This document shows, in pieces, positions 1 to 11,200 of a DNA stretch of 37,421 bases. Location of the stretch: contig NW_003107612.1 in assembly GCF_000003605.2 (NCBI RefSeq), forward strand, positions 62,121 to 99,541. The letters run 5' to 3'. The notes under the pieces are model-generated. The model did no database searches and had not been told where the DNA came from. It was given only the letters and a program-made list of their open reading frames with translations. The position numbers were made by a program, and so were the translations under genes. Numbering within the stretch: position 1 is the first letter of the stretch; every line of letters starts with the position of its first letter. The DNA comes from Saccoglossus kowalevskii (lineage: Eukaryota; Hemichordata; Enteropneusta; Harrimaniidae).

Positions 1-161
1 GTGACGTAGTATGTAAACTAATCAGACGCTTAAATGATTGAACGTGTTCGTATAACACGGCCTAACCATTACCTGTATTATTCTATATTTCATAATGTTG
101 ATTTCTTCAGACCAATTCGAACGTCAAACTATTAGTTGTCTGAGATCAAATACACGTCACA

Positions 162-263
162 ATGCCGTTCTTAAAGAACGATAAGGCAGCAAAGCACCAA
201 TTGATTCCCGCCCTGAAATTGTCTCCGAAAAGGATGAAAATACCCCGTTATGTGATTACAGCG
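162..263 (+). CDS. Candidate first coding exon, unknown protein (partial)
   Basis: An ATG at 162 opens 34 codons that end exactly at a GTGAGT splice donor (264), in phase 0. The peptide starts MPFLKNDKAAKHQL and is rich in Lys and Pro with no hydrophobic stretch, so it would be a basic cytosolic N-terminus. I do not recognise the family. The next exon is not certain. The first clear downstream plus-strand exon (5184) also begins in phase 0, so this could be the N-terminus of the polytopic membrane protein, joined across a 4.9-kb intron. That intron would contain the minus-strand exon at 863-1007. A separate gene is equally possible. The start is chosen because it is the only ATG in the open stretch before the donor. 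Confidence 0.45.
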
Positions 264-862
264 GTGAGTGTTATTTACCCAAACCAAACTACAACATTAG
301 TTCTACAAAAGCTGTCAGCACCGTGACTGACATTTCGCATTTCTCGACTATAAGAAAACGTCGATCGACAAATCTTGTCGGTTTAACGACATGCCTGTAG
401 CACAATCATGGTTGGCCGTTTCAGTTCTAGCTTCAATTTATCGCGGTAGTTTGCTGTCGCGTGATGAATTTTATTTGACCGACGGCGGTTTATAGCGCAT
501 TTTCCAATAACTCATTAAAAATAAAACGCACTACGTTTGCTTGACACGAAGCATCTTTTTTACGACAGGGTCAACAAACTGTCTTTCTGTCCGTCACTTA
601 TTAACGTAATAAAGGTGAACAAACTTTGAAAATCGAACACACAACGCGTTGTGCGTGCATATAACAACGCAAACGTCAATCGGCATACGTCAAGTTACCA
701 ACCGTTTTCACATATAATAGTTAATATTCGTCTGGAACTTGAAGAAGTGGTAATTCATCATTCATGACCTCCTTTCGAAACTAGAACGGATTTGCCAAAA
801 ATGCTGATATATTCATGATTATAATTTAGTATAATCTATGCCTGTCCTTATTGTGTACTTAC

Positions 863-1007
863 CTCTTAAAACGGAACCGAGTGCGAAAATCAGAAAAATT
901 CCCAATATTACACCAATAAGATGCCCAGCGCTTATCCCACTGAAGAAACCTTGAATTTGAGAAAACTCGTCATTTTTGGGTACTTGTGTATTTTTTTCTG
1001 CTCCCAT
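863..1007 (-). CDS. First coding exon of a small one-pass membrane protein (partial)
   Basis: On the minus strand an ATG with G at +4 (good Kozak context) opens 48 codons that run into a strong donor, AGAG|GTAAGTA, at 862 (phase 1). The peptide has a polar N-terminus (MGAEKNTQVPKNDEF), then a Gly-rich hydrophobic segment of about 18 residues (roughly residues 29-46, HLIGVILGIFLIFALGS), then LR. It looks like a small integral membrane protein with a short N-terminal tail; I do not recognise the family. Downstream exons should lie at lower coordinates or outside the window, which would make the gene antisense to the candidate exon at 162-263. A possible terminal exon at 721-771 does not match in phase. 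Confidence 0.5.
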
Positions 1008-1380
1008 GATTTCTTGATTATATTAGCGACGGTGATCTGCATGTAATGTATGAATGATAACATTCAGTTGGTGGCACTGCGCTTGAGGAGATCTCGCGAG
1101 AACCTTGACGAGGCGAGAACACCGACTTTTTCGTAGTGGACAAAATACAAATGTTAACAGAAGTGGACATACAGTTTTAGCGACCCGAAGAGCTCACTGT
1201 CAATGGGCTCTGAATTAACCCTGAAACAGAAATTGTGGCACACAACCATGACAATCTGCCAGGTCACGCTCGCAGGTCTTAAAACTCAGAACCAATATAT
1301 ACCTACTAGTATATAGTGGACCGTTCCGGCAACTATCTGCTTAACAAAGCGTCAACGATTATCAAGTTTAACCTTTACTA

Positions 1381-1455
1381 CTGTAGATTGCTTAATTTTT
1401 GCATGGAATTTATTTTTTGATATTTTCAGTGAAAACAAACTTTAGCGAATATATG
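1381..1455 (+). repeat. Truncated left half of MITE family A
   Basis: The stretch after the TA at 1379-1380 begins CTGTAGATTGCTTAATTTTT and continues through a GGAATTTATTTT block to TTAGCGAATATAT. It matches the left half of the full-length family A elements at 3999 and 10835. The right half is missing, and the (GA)n microsatellite takes its place. Confidence 0.6.
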
Positions 1456-1610
<155 letters not shown>

Positions 1611-1785
1611 TGTTTAATTTCAAACAAATGTAAGTAGACGCAGTTGGCGTAGTGTGGCAGTGATTCTGTGTTCTTTGTACGCTGAAATGAGTGAGAGATA
1701 TTAGTCATTGACGCTGCGTCCTCGCTACACCCATGTGCATGCGGGAATAATTCAACTTCTGTAAGCGGAATAGCTAAACAGACTG

Positions 1786-1837
1786 TGACGTCACAACGAT
1801 ATTAGTGCCTTGACAGTGTGACGCTTTACGTCACGTG
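1786..1837. promoter_or_regulatory. Cluster of CRE-like and E-box motifs
   Basis: Within 52 bp there is a perfect palindromic cAMP-response element TGACGTCA (1786-1793), a second CRE-like TTACGTCA (1826-1833), and an overlapping CACGTG E-box (1832-1837). The cluster lies about 780 bp upstream of the minus-strand start at 1007. Promoter function is inferred from the motifs alone. Confidence 0.35.
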
Positions 1838-2734
1838 ATGTGTTGTGTTCATGACATTTTTAATATACAATTCTTCTTTTCATTTTTCCAATAACACCAA
1901 TCACACGCACACAGTCAAGACATATTTTTATTTAATTTGAGATCCCTAAAAATCAACAAACATGAACCTCGAGCATCAAAACTATGAATAATATTTATGC
2001 TGAACTTTGACCTTTTCGACACGTCGTCGTCTGCAGTTGTGTTGTATAGAATAGATCTGCTTGAAAAGTTACACATTTTAGCATGGAGTGCTTAACCAAA
2101 GACTCGCTTTTAAAGGTCAGTTACAATTATAAAGTCAGCGTACGTGGGTTGCAGTGGAAAATAATCGAAAGAAATGTTTCCGAACTCGTGGATGTATAGG
2201 CGTGCTTCCAACTGTCGGCCGTGCAAACCGGGCTATTGTCTATATTATGGGGACATATGGGTGCGAGTACATCATATTCACAACTACCCCATGACAATTA
2301 AAACGAATGACCAAGTATTATTCCAGTTAGAACAACAAATCCTACTAACTAGGGCTAATAAATGTTCACGTTCAATGCACTTAGCCACATAGTGACTGCA
2401 CAAGCTGCTAAACAAGACGAAGGATTGTAAACACAAGAGTTAGACAGATTGCTAGCATCACACGTTTGCTTAAAGGGCGGCAGTCGTCGTGCCGCGTCCT
2501 GTTCGATATGGGACACATAGCGACGTATACAACGCGTGTAAAATACAATTGTTTATTTACATAAAATTCGAACAGGCGCTGCGCGACGACCACCGCGCTT
2601 TAAGTGACCCTGTCGCTGTAACTGTGTATGTGGTAGGCTCACAATTTGGTAACATAGAAACCTTTTTTTTAGAGAGAAGAAGAGCTCTGCTAAAAGCCGG
2701 GTACGCATGTCGAGGCAAATCAGTATAAATAGCA

Positions 2735-2925
2735 GTGGCGGCTGAACGAGTTGGGGTGGGTCCGCCCCCTCGAAAAAAATCAAACTGAAACTCTTTGTGT
2801 CAGCATTTGCCCCCTCAAAATGTAGGAAATATCGTTTCAGAGGGTCTAGATTTTCAAATTGTTGAAGGGAGCGTGCCCCGGACCCCCTAGCGCCTTCAGC
2901 GCAAGGTTGGTGAGCCACCTCAGAA
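2735..2925. repeat. Dispersed repeat, GC-rich 'CCCCCT' type
   Basis: A locally GC-rich block in AT-rich surroundings. It contains GTCCGCCCCCTCGAAAA, TTTGCCCCCTCAAAATG and a GTGCCCCGGACCCCCTAGCG segment. Blocks of this style are common interspersed repeats in marine invertebrate genomes. Only one copy is visible here, so the call rests on composition and general familiarity. The 121-codon minus-strand frame crossing it is not taken as a gene. Confidence 0.45.
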
Positions 2926-3248
2926 CAGGTAAAATAAAAATATATATAACTATATGTCGTTATTGGTCATAATTCAAGGTTTTTGTGGGGATAAATTACT
3001 TGTTACCACTATGAGCGAGATTTATCATGTTTTACAGCCATTTTGCAATTGAATTAACTGTGCATAGAGAAAGGCCAAATAGTACAAAACATATAATACA
3101 TTCAGAGCAGTATTAAGGCAAAGTTTGCAGACTAGTATAGAGAGAGCAGAACGACACGTAAAATAATAGGAAGGTAACCAATATATTCAAGACTTGAGTG
3201 ACGTATATTGTGGATCTAATTTTACATAACACAAATTCAATTGCTCCC

Positions 3249-3262
3249 GGGGGGGGGGGGGG
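3249..3262 (+). repeat. Poly-G run (G14)
   Basis: Fourteen consecutive G after CTCCC. Its length is probably unreliable in an assembly. Confidence 0.95.
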
Positions 3263-3998
3263 ATTGGCACAAGTGGGCACAGTCCGATCTAGATGGAACA
3301 TTTCAAAGTCAGTCGTCCGCAGACCATTGTCGAAGCAGCAAACAGATGAAATAATTTCAGCGATTTCTTTACAGAATAATCCTCATCAAAATTTCACATA
3401 GAAAAACACAGGCTCTAAAATTATGTATATTGCAAAACAATTCAACCAACAAGCAGTTTGACGCCACAATTTCTTGCTGGAGCTTTTAATAATGTTGCAT
3501 TTCAAATTGCGCATGCACACACAAAGTGTGTTTCTCGAAATGCATACTAATTAGCTAACTTGTCACTGATAAAAGTCACTGAAAGCATTTTGAGCAATTT
3601 TGAGCAATAGTACTAGAGCGAAAACCAATGTGCATCTGCATTCTCCATGAATTTCGTAACTTGCTATGATCACGGTAAAGTCACTGGAGTCTGATCAAAA
3701 ATGTGTCTCAAAAAACACTTTAAAGGGTAAATTGCGAAAGTTATCCATTGTAAAAGAAGAGGTTGAAAGTTAATTGAATTGTAAAGTAATGAAGAGAGTA
3801 TTGAAGATTGATGCGAATGTGTACTGTGCAAATTCATAATAACCTTTAAATATAACTTTCTGATCCAACTGGGGAAAACAAAACTGAGCAAAATTGTGGT
3901 TCTCACTATGTACTATGTATTTTCATTTCCTGTAAGGTAGGATGCAGACATTCTGTGCAAGACCGCAGAATTACAGCATTCTGTAACTTACGGGAATA

Positions 3999-4206
3999 CT
4001 GTAGAATACTTTATTTTCGTTTGGAATTTATTTTCACTATTTTTGCTGAAGGGATGATTCCGTGAAAATAAAATCCAGCGAATATACTTTTTTTCCTATA
4101 TTTCACATTAAACGCATCAAAAATCAGTGAAAATAAATTCCATACAAAATGCCATAAAAGTCTTTTCATCGAAAATTTATTCCAGCGAAAATAAAGTATT
4201 CCACAG
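3999..4206 (+). mobile_element. MITE family A, copy 1 (208 bp, TA target site)
   Basis: The element runs from CTGTAGAATACTTTATTTTC to AAAATAAAGTATTCCACAG, near-perfect terminal inverted repeats, and is flanked by TA on both sides (3997-3998 and 4207-4208). The whole element is one imperfect palindrome with subterminal GGAATTTATTTTCAC and GTGAAAATAAATTCCA blocks. It has no coding capacity. TA target duplication with CTGT termini suggests mobilisation by a Tc1/mariner-type transposase (inference). Confidence 0.85.
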
Positions 4207-5183
4207 TACTATGACAGATCTATAATAGTATGGGGGTTGTTACAAGAATACCTCAAAGTATGCACGAAGACAGTACAGCTGAAGTATCGACCAACGCGCA
4301 GCGGAGTTTGATGCATGGCATACTGTCTGAGGATACATCATGGGAATGCCAAAATTCAAGAAGTTTAAAACAGAGTCAGCAAACTGCTTTGTGTGGAGTC
4401 CGATCAAACCCTGATGGCAGCCATGTTTTTTTTTATTATTAGAAGATGCTTATGCGCGTAATCATTCCATATTTGGAATTCGCATTTCCTTATATAGTAG
4501 AATGAAAATACCCCGTAAACGCTGTAACTTATGGCGTTGCGGTGACCTATTTCTGTTCACTGCGAGATCCAGTGTTATGCATGAAATTGAATGTAAAAAC
4601 AGGACAAATAAAGGTTGGTGTGGCATCAAATCATCGAATGGGATTCGACAAACACAAAAATATTTTACTGTATATAATTCCATGCTCAATAATGTGCTAT
4701 GATGATGGTCAATTTTGCTGGCGTAAGCGTATCTCAATGTCATATATTTCTCTCTGAATCTGAATTTCAACATAGAACTATAAAAAAAGAAATTTAATTG
4801 TCAAATCTATTCATTTGATTTTTGCTGCAGACATTCGGTCTGTGTCTTTCCTGAGATCTTGCAGTCACGGAAAATTGCACAAGGATCAAATTAATTTTTC
4901 TCTTCATCCAACATGTACTATACAAAAATGAATTTGGGCTTATGAGAATGAATCACAAAATACGGTAATAGTGAGTTTATTACCCATGCCATCTAAAATA
5001 ATTATATTGTGTACATTGGATATCTAATCAGTGTCTGCATGGCTAAAATAATTTGCCATAAAATCAAATAATCGTTTACATACTAACAAACAGTGCAACT
5101 TGGTGTTGTACACTCTTTGGTATTTCCAGTTTTATAGCAAGCCGTCTTTCCAAATAATTATAATTGGGTATTTTGTATTTCAG
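4207..5183. other. Noncoding stretch before the membrane-protein gene
   Basis: A 70-codon open frame on the plus strand at 4230-4442 has fairly mixed amino-acid composition but no recognisable domain or convincing splice sites. I do not call it. The rest is AT-rich with nothing I can name. Confidence 0.4.
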
Positions 5184-5298
5184 TTTATGCAATGGTTTGT
5201 GGCATTTCGCAAACCAATCGACATTTGGAGCAACCATTCGTCATATTTGATAATAGAAATAGTGACATATTTCTTTGCTGTTCTTACATTCCGACATG
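5184..5298 (+). CDS. Membrane-protein exon a (first certain coding exon)
   Basis: The acceptor TTTTGTATTTCAG ends at 5183. The exon reads FMQWFVAFRKPIDIWSNHSS and then hydrophobic segment 1, ending in phase 1 at a GTTAGT donor. It contains the first usable ATG (5187). It is also phase 0 at its 5' end, so an upstream coding exon is allowed. Confidence 0.85.
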
Positions 5299-8200
5299 GT
5301 TAGTATAACATTATTTATCAGGTAAATACTGTGCAGACCTTTAAAGTGTTACAAACATAGTCAAGTGTGTTACAGACACTTCTATAACTTTTCTGCACAT
5401 GCATTTACATCAAATTTAACATTTTTCCTCATTTACAAATCATGCTTGGTGATACAAAATTCCACTATATTATTGTTCGCACAGTGAGGAAAATCTATGG
5501 AATATACTGTAAAACATGTTGATAAAGCGGCATGCAATTTTAGCGAATTGTATTAAAATGACGTAATAGTGAAATGTTGATTTAGCGAATCTCTCTTGTC
5601 ATTGTTGATTTCTTTGTTTGGCGGCCATTTTGAATTGATAATAAAGTCATTAGCGACATCTTAGATTAGCGAATCAGTTCTCTCGCTAAATTCGCGAAAA
5701 AGACATGTTTTACAGTAATACTCTCATTAGCATTGGAGGTTCCATCCCTGATTACAGTATTGATATCAATTACATGTATAACATGGTTAGTCTAAATCTA
5801 GCAATCTGATTGGCCGATTCAATTTAGGTCATATATTTCGCCCTGAAAGGCCTGTGATTTATTCCCGAAACTGAATAAATTGGATTAAATATCTAACTGA
5901 ATCATAATCGCTTGACTGTGTGCACTGTTCATAGTGATTGTGAGTGTATGATGAACTGATCAAAACGGGGAAACCTGGTACAGGTACTAACACAAATTAT
6001 TATTGCTTAAAATGGTAATATATTGCTGTTTTTGCGAGAAAACATCCCATGAGAAATGTGTGTTTTCATTGTAGCATAGCTTTCAATTGTAACTTGTGAC
6101 ATCATTGTCAGTCTGTCCCTGTGACTCGCCGGGCATGTCACCTGTTTTGTAAATCAACGAAAATGCAAAGAATCACATTGAAAACATTGCTTACGCTTGG
6201 TTATTATCTAACACCAAATATGCTAATTACTCCGAGAGGTCTTATATCTGTTACCCAATACACTTGTAATTTATAACCTTGAGATACATTATATGAAGTC
6301 ATTTTTTTATTTTTATTTTAGCATATCGTTTAGGAGGACGTTATATGTTTTTATGGTTTGCAATTATTGCTCATGGACTGACGGTAGAGAGTGTCAGTTA
6401 TTTTGTTCCTGATATTGATAATTTCTGGCATGCTCAGAGTATGATTATGTTACTGGGAAAGAGACTACCACTGCATATCATTTTTTTCTGTAAGTATAAC
6501 TTTCTTTTTTTTATAAACTATTATTTTTAGCTCCGCTGTCGACTTAGTCGAGCGGAGCATATATGATTGTCTGTCGTCTGTATCAACTTTTTACTTTTTC
6601 AACTTCTTCTTTAAAATTATGATTGTTATTACTTTGATACTTGGTGTATATGTACCTTGGGCAGACCTCTCTCAGATTTGTTCATTTCGTGATGATATCT
6701 TAAATTCTCTAATTTTGATGAATATATTTGTCATTTTTGGTGAAAAGTGATATTTTCGACTTCTTGTTGAAAACCGCAAGTCCAATTGCTTTGATGTTAT
6801 ACATGTAGGTACCTCAGATAGACCTCTTTAAGATTTGTTCATTTTCTAATGATTACTTCAGTTATTTAATTGAAATGTTCATTGCTAACAGCGGAGCTAT
6901 CTCAGCAGAGAAGCTGCTTGTTTTAATTTCAATAGGTCAGTAAACAACTAAAGACCCACTAGAGATTAAAACACATTATCTAATCAGATTTATGCAAATA
7001 TCACAGACAATTATAAGTACTTGTTTATGTCGTTTTGCGCCCTCTATTCTGTGCAAGCAAGTATATTAAATTTGAATCAAGTCTTACTAAAGGAACTATT
7101 TAAATTTATTGAAAGTATTCCATGAGTACTCCATACCAGGGCACATTTTTATGATGTGCTCTAGTCTGTTTGGTGCAGTTTTAACAACTTTAATGCAACA
7201 ATATATGGCCAATATGATCCCTATTTTTATTGTATTATATGGATTTTGATCTACAGATGTCACATTAGCTTCTCAGACTTGCTTTTAAAACTGTTAGAAA
7301 ATAAGGCTCTCATGCACACTCAGCAGTTTCTATTTCAATTGTAAATGGCAATATACTGGGTAAGTTCACACCATATACTTGATATTTGTATTTTTGTGAG
7401 TAATATATATGTACAATGTTGTGTCTGTAGATCCAGTATTTTTATACACTGCAGGAGTTGCTGCTGCACGATTAAAGCTACCATTCTGGGCTGAACCATT
7501 TGCACATGGTTTAGCTGTTGTAGCTATGGGTATGTCATAACTTTCAAATTAGCATTTTTTTTTCTGTAAACCTGCATCTTCTGTTCAATTTTAAATGTTA
7601 CATCTTGAGAATGCAGTATTTGTTAACAAGTCTATTCCTAGTCTTCAGGTCCCTTCAATGAACACAAATGATAACCCTTATAATTACATAACTTGTGTAT
7701 CACCACAGCATCACACACAGCCCGTGCTAAGAAAATGTGCATGAACGCACAGGATAAGAAATGCCAAGTATGAATAAAATCTGGCCCGTTTTTAAGAACC
7801 AAAGTCAAACCAATCAGACCAAATCCTCAGACCATACAGGCTAACAAATGTGCATGGCCATTAAGCCAGGGCTAAGTGCCCAAAATGGAAAATTTACTAT
7901 TATATTTATAACTATTCATTTCGGTATGCCATGTCTGACACAACAATCAATGCGAGCACATCAACAGAAAAAATAAGCTGCTACTTCCAGTTATTCTGCA
8001 ATCTGCACTTCCTGAATTTTCTTATGTATTGTTTTATAACTGTAGAACTAACATGTACCGTATATAGTCCTACTTACTGTACTGAGTAATCATAGTTAAA
8101 ATAACCTAGCCCGTGTTAACCAATGGTTCCTCCCATGCATGAATGCAATTGGGTCTAACAAATATGAGATTAGCTTAAATCTTAGTCTGTTCTTCATGTA

Positions 8201-11200
8201 GCTGGAACACTACTAGTGTGACCTAAGACTGGGCAAATCAAAAATCCATATCACCATAGCATTATGTCACTTACTGCCAAACAATTTTCATTGTACACGC
8301 TTCCGGGGTTGTATACGACCTGATAACTATGGTTTATTTTAGCATGAAGCTCATATGTGTATTTTCGGAATTATTATTCAGTCCCTCCAAAAAATCAGTT
8401 TCGACTGATCATTAACGACTAGGAATGTTATACAGTTTACAAAAGGTGTTCACGTGAAATAGAACACAGTGGCATCGACAATATTAGCATATGAGGCTCA
8501 TGCCATGATATATTATGTGTTATTTCAATTCCATTATCTACACTCCAGTGCTTCATATGTCTTACTGTAGAAGTATGCTTGTGATAAATATATAATATCC
8601 CACAATATTTTCTCTAGATCTACATATCAGCAGAAATTCATGATTACTGAGTGGCATCAATCCTTGCCTGCGCCTGCAGCGAGAACTCTGGCAGTAATCA
8701 CTCAAGTCTGCTGATGCCATGCAACCTAAGAGAAAATATCGTGGTATTATATAGAAATATCACAGATTTGTAGTCTTGATTAAAGTGTATGATGTTTTAA
8801 TATTCCAGACGTTCCCTTTGATATAATGGGTATAAAGTCACTATGGTGGACATGGCATGACACTGATCCTAATATATATGACAGACATTATTGGGTGCCA
8901 TGGACAAGCTATTTCTTTCATATGTCATTTGCATCAAGTCTGAACATTTTAATAAATGGCTCTAGGAAACTATTGACTGGAAGTAGTAGTAAAATTGAAT
9001 CTAAGGGGTAAGTATGTATTAGATTCTCCAAGTGGCACCTCCATAGTATGGTCTTGATGACCATATTCTACTGTGTGTGAGTGATGATGTGGGAGTCACA
9101 ATTAAATGCCAATAATAATGCTACAAAGCAGTTAAAGTTTTTGTCACCTGTTTTGAATTTGTTAATATACTGACCCCATTGTGGTATGATTATTCATACA
9201 CATGTAAACAGTACCTGGACAGATGGAAAATGAACTTTTGTTACAGCATGCTTGTGACAGTTGTTAATTATTTATTTGCATACTTTTCATTTGCATAGCT
9301 TTGTTTGTTTGTTTAATTTCTCCACTGCGCATGATTCTTGTAGCCAATTTGCTTCGTTCTGTTTACATGCACTGTTTACATCGCACGCTGTTCGTGCCCA
9401 GTCATTTCTGTTTGGGTTATTTTCATAACTGTGACATGATATATTACCATGCTATTTTGGTACAGTAATATACAAATAGGTTATTTTGACTCAGTGTTTT
9501 ATGAATCAGCTTGTCTAATTAGTGTAATTTAAACAGAATAGATATTTTGGGTAGAGAGTCGTATTTATTCAGAATGAAGCAGTCAGCAGCACGTTAAGTT
9601 TTTTGAGGGGCAAAGGTGACCAATGAGCTGTCAATGATTTATAGTTTGAAAATCACATTGTATAGTCTTGTTTGGGAGAGTTATGGAAGGTGGCACTAAA
9701 AATTATACACATCCCTCCAGCAAAATCCCCTTGTATTGGAATAAACAATTATCCAAAAATGTACGTGCATGATCAAAAATCGGTGTTCGTTGTTAGGTAT
9801 TAAATGATAGTGTACGTTTAAATCAAAACAAACATGTACTGCACATGTGATGCAAACCCAGTGGAAAGCTTGTTGTGATGCGTGGCTAGGTGATTTGATG
9901 GCATACCTGAGCATTGGTCATGCAAACAGTACACGTTATTTTGATTTAACATTTGATAGTATTTACCTAGTATTTACTTCCTATGCTAGCAGCTACTATG
10001 AGCTCACAACTATTTCTTGTCCCTTGTTATGGCCTAGTAACAAAATACTAAATATTTATTTCAGACCAATAGTCCATATACAATAGAACAAACTAAAGAA
10101 AGACATTTCAGAGAATAATACAAAACAATTTGCTACTAGTACAAGTTTGCAAAAGTATTATGATCCATCAGATACAGTGTATTGTTCCTAGCCACTAGTC
10201 AGTTTTCTAAGACTCTTAATTGAGGTTCAAATAACACACATGTCATTGGCACAACTTACGTTATTAACCAACCTAGAACCAATAAGGCAGCTACTCTGCA
10301 TATCATTAAGTTGTACATATCAATCATCAATAAAAATATTAAATATATCCAAGACACATAACTCCACCTTGACTACAACTCCATTAGTTAAACACAAAAA
10401 CAAACCCTATATAAGTTCAAAAAACAAAGGTTTTTTTTTTTTTTTTGAAGCCTGGAGAGGGCTCTCTTCAAGATGTGAGTTGTTAGTATTTGTATGCAAA
10501 GAGATTTGATCTTGGTATGAAGCCTGGAGAGGGCTCTCTTCAAGATGTGAGTTGTTAGTATTTGTATGCAAAGAGATTTGATCTTGGTAATTGAAATTAA
10601 ACTATTATCAGATGCGGTTATTTGTGTTTATATGCCTGAGCTCAGGTAGGCTGTGGAAAAAAATAATTGTGTTTCTGATATTGCATTACATACCCATATT
10701 GTTGGTGACAGATTTTTATTTTGTGCAAATTAGAAGATTTTTATTTATTTTTTAATTGTCTATGTTCATTCTGACCACAAAAATGAATTTGTTCTGTTGC
10801 TTTCTTTGATCAAAACATAACTGTTTAGGAGATACTGTAGAATACTTTATTTTCGCTTGGAATTTATTTTCACTATTTTCGCTGAAGGGATGTTTCCATG
10901 AAAATAAAATCCAGTGAATATACTTTTTTTTCTATATTTCACATTAAACTCATCAAAAATCAGTGAAAATAAATTCCACACAAAACGCCCAAAGAGCCTT
11001 TTCAGCGAAAATTAATTCCAGTGAAAATAAAGTATTCCACAGTAATATAAATAACTAACTGCTAATAGGTAGCCATTCTTAACACATTATCACCTGAAAG
11101 CCTCCATGAAAAACTGAGTAGGAAAAACATCAGCAGTTGCATCAAATACATGATTGTGATAGACATAACCTTGATGATCAGTATTTCTTTTCAAAAAAAC

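Noticed and set aside
2174-2392. 72-codon plus-strand frame
   Set aside because: No domain, no splice support, and it overlaps competing frames.
2553-2918. 121-codon minus-strand frame
   Set aside because: It lies over a GC-rich dispersed repeat and looks like no protein family.
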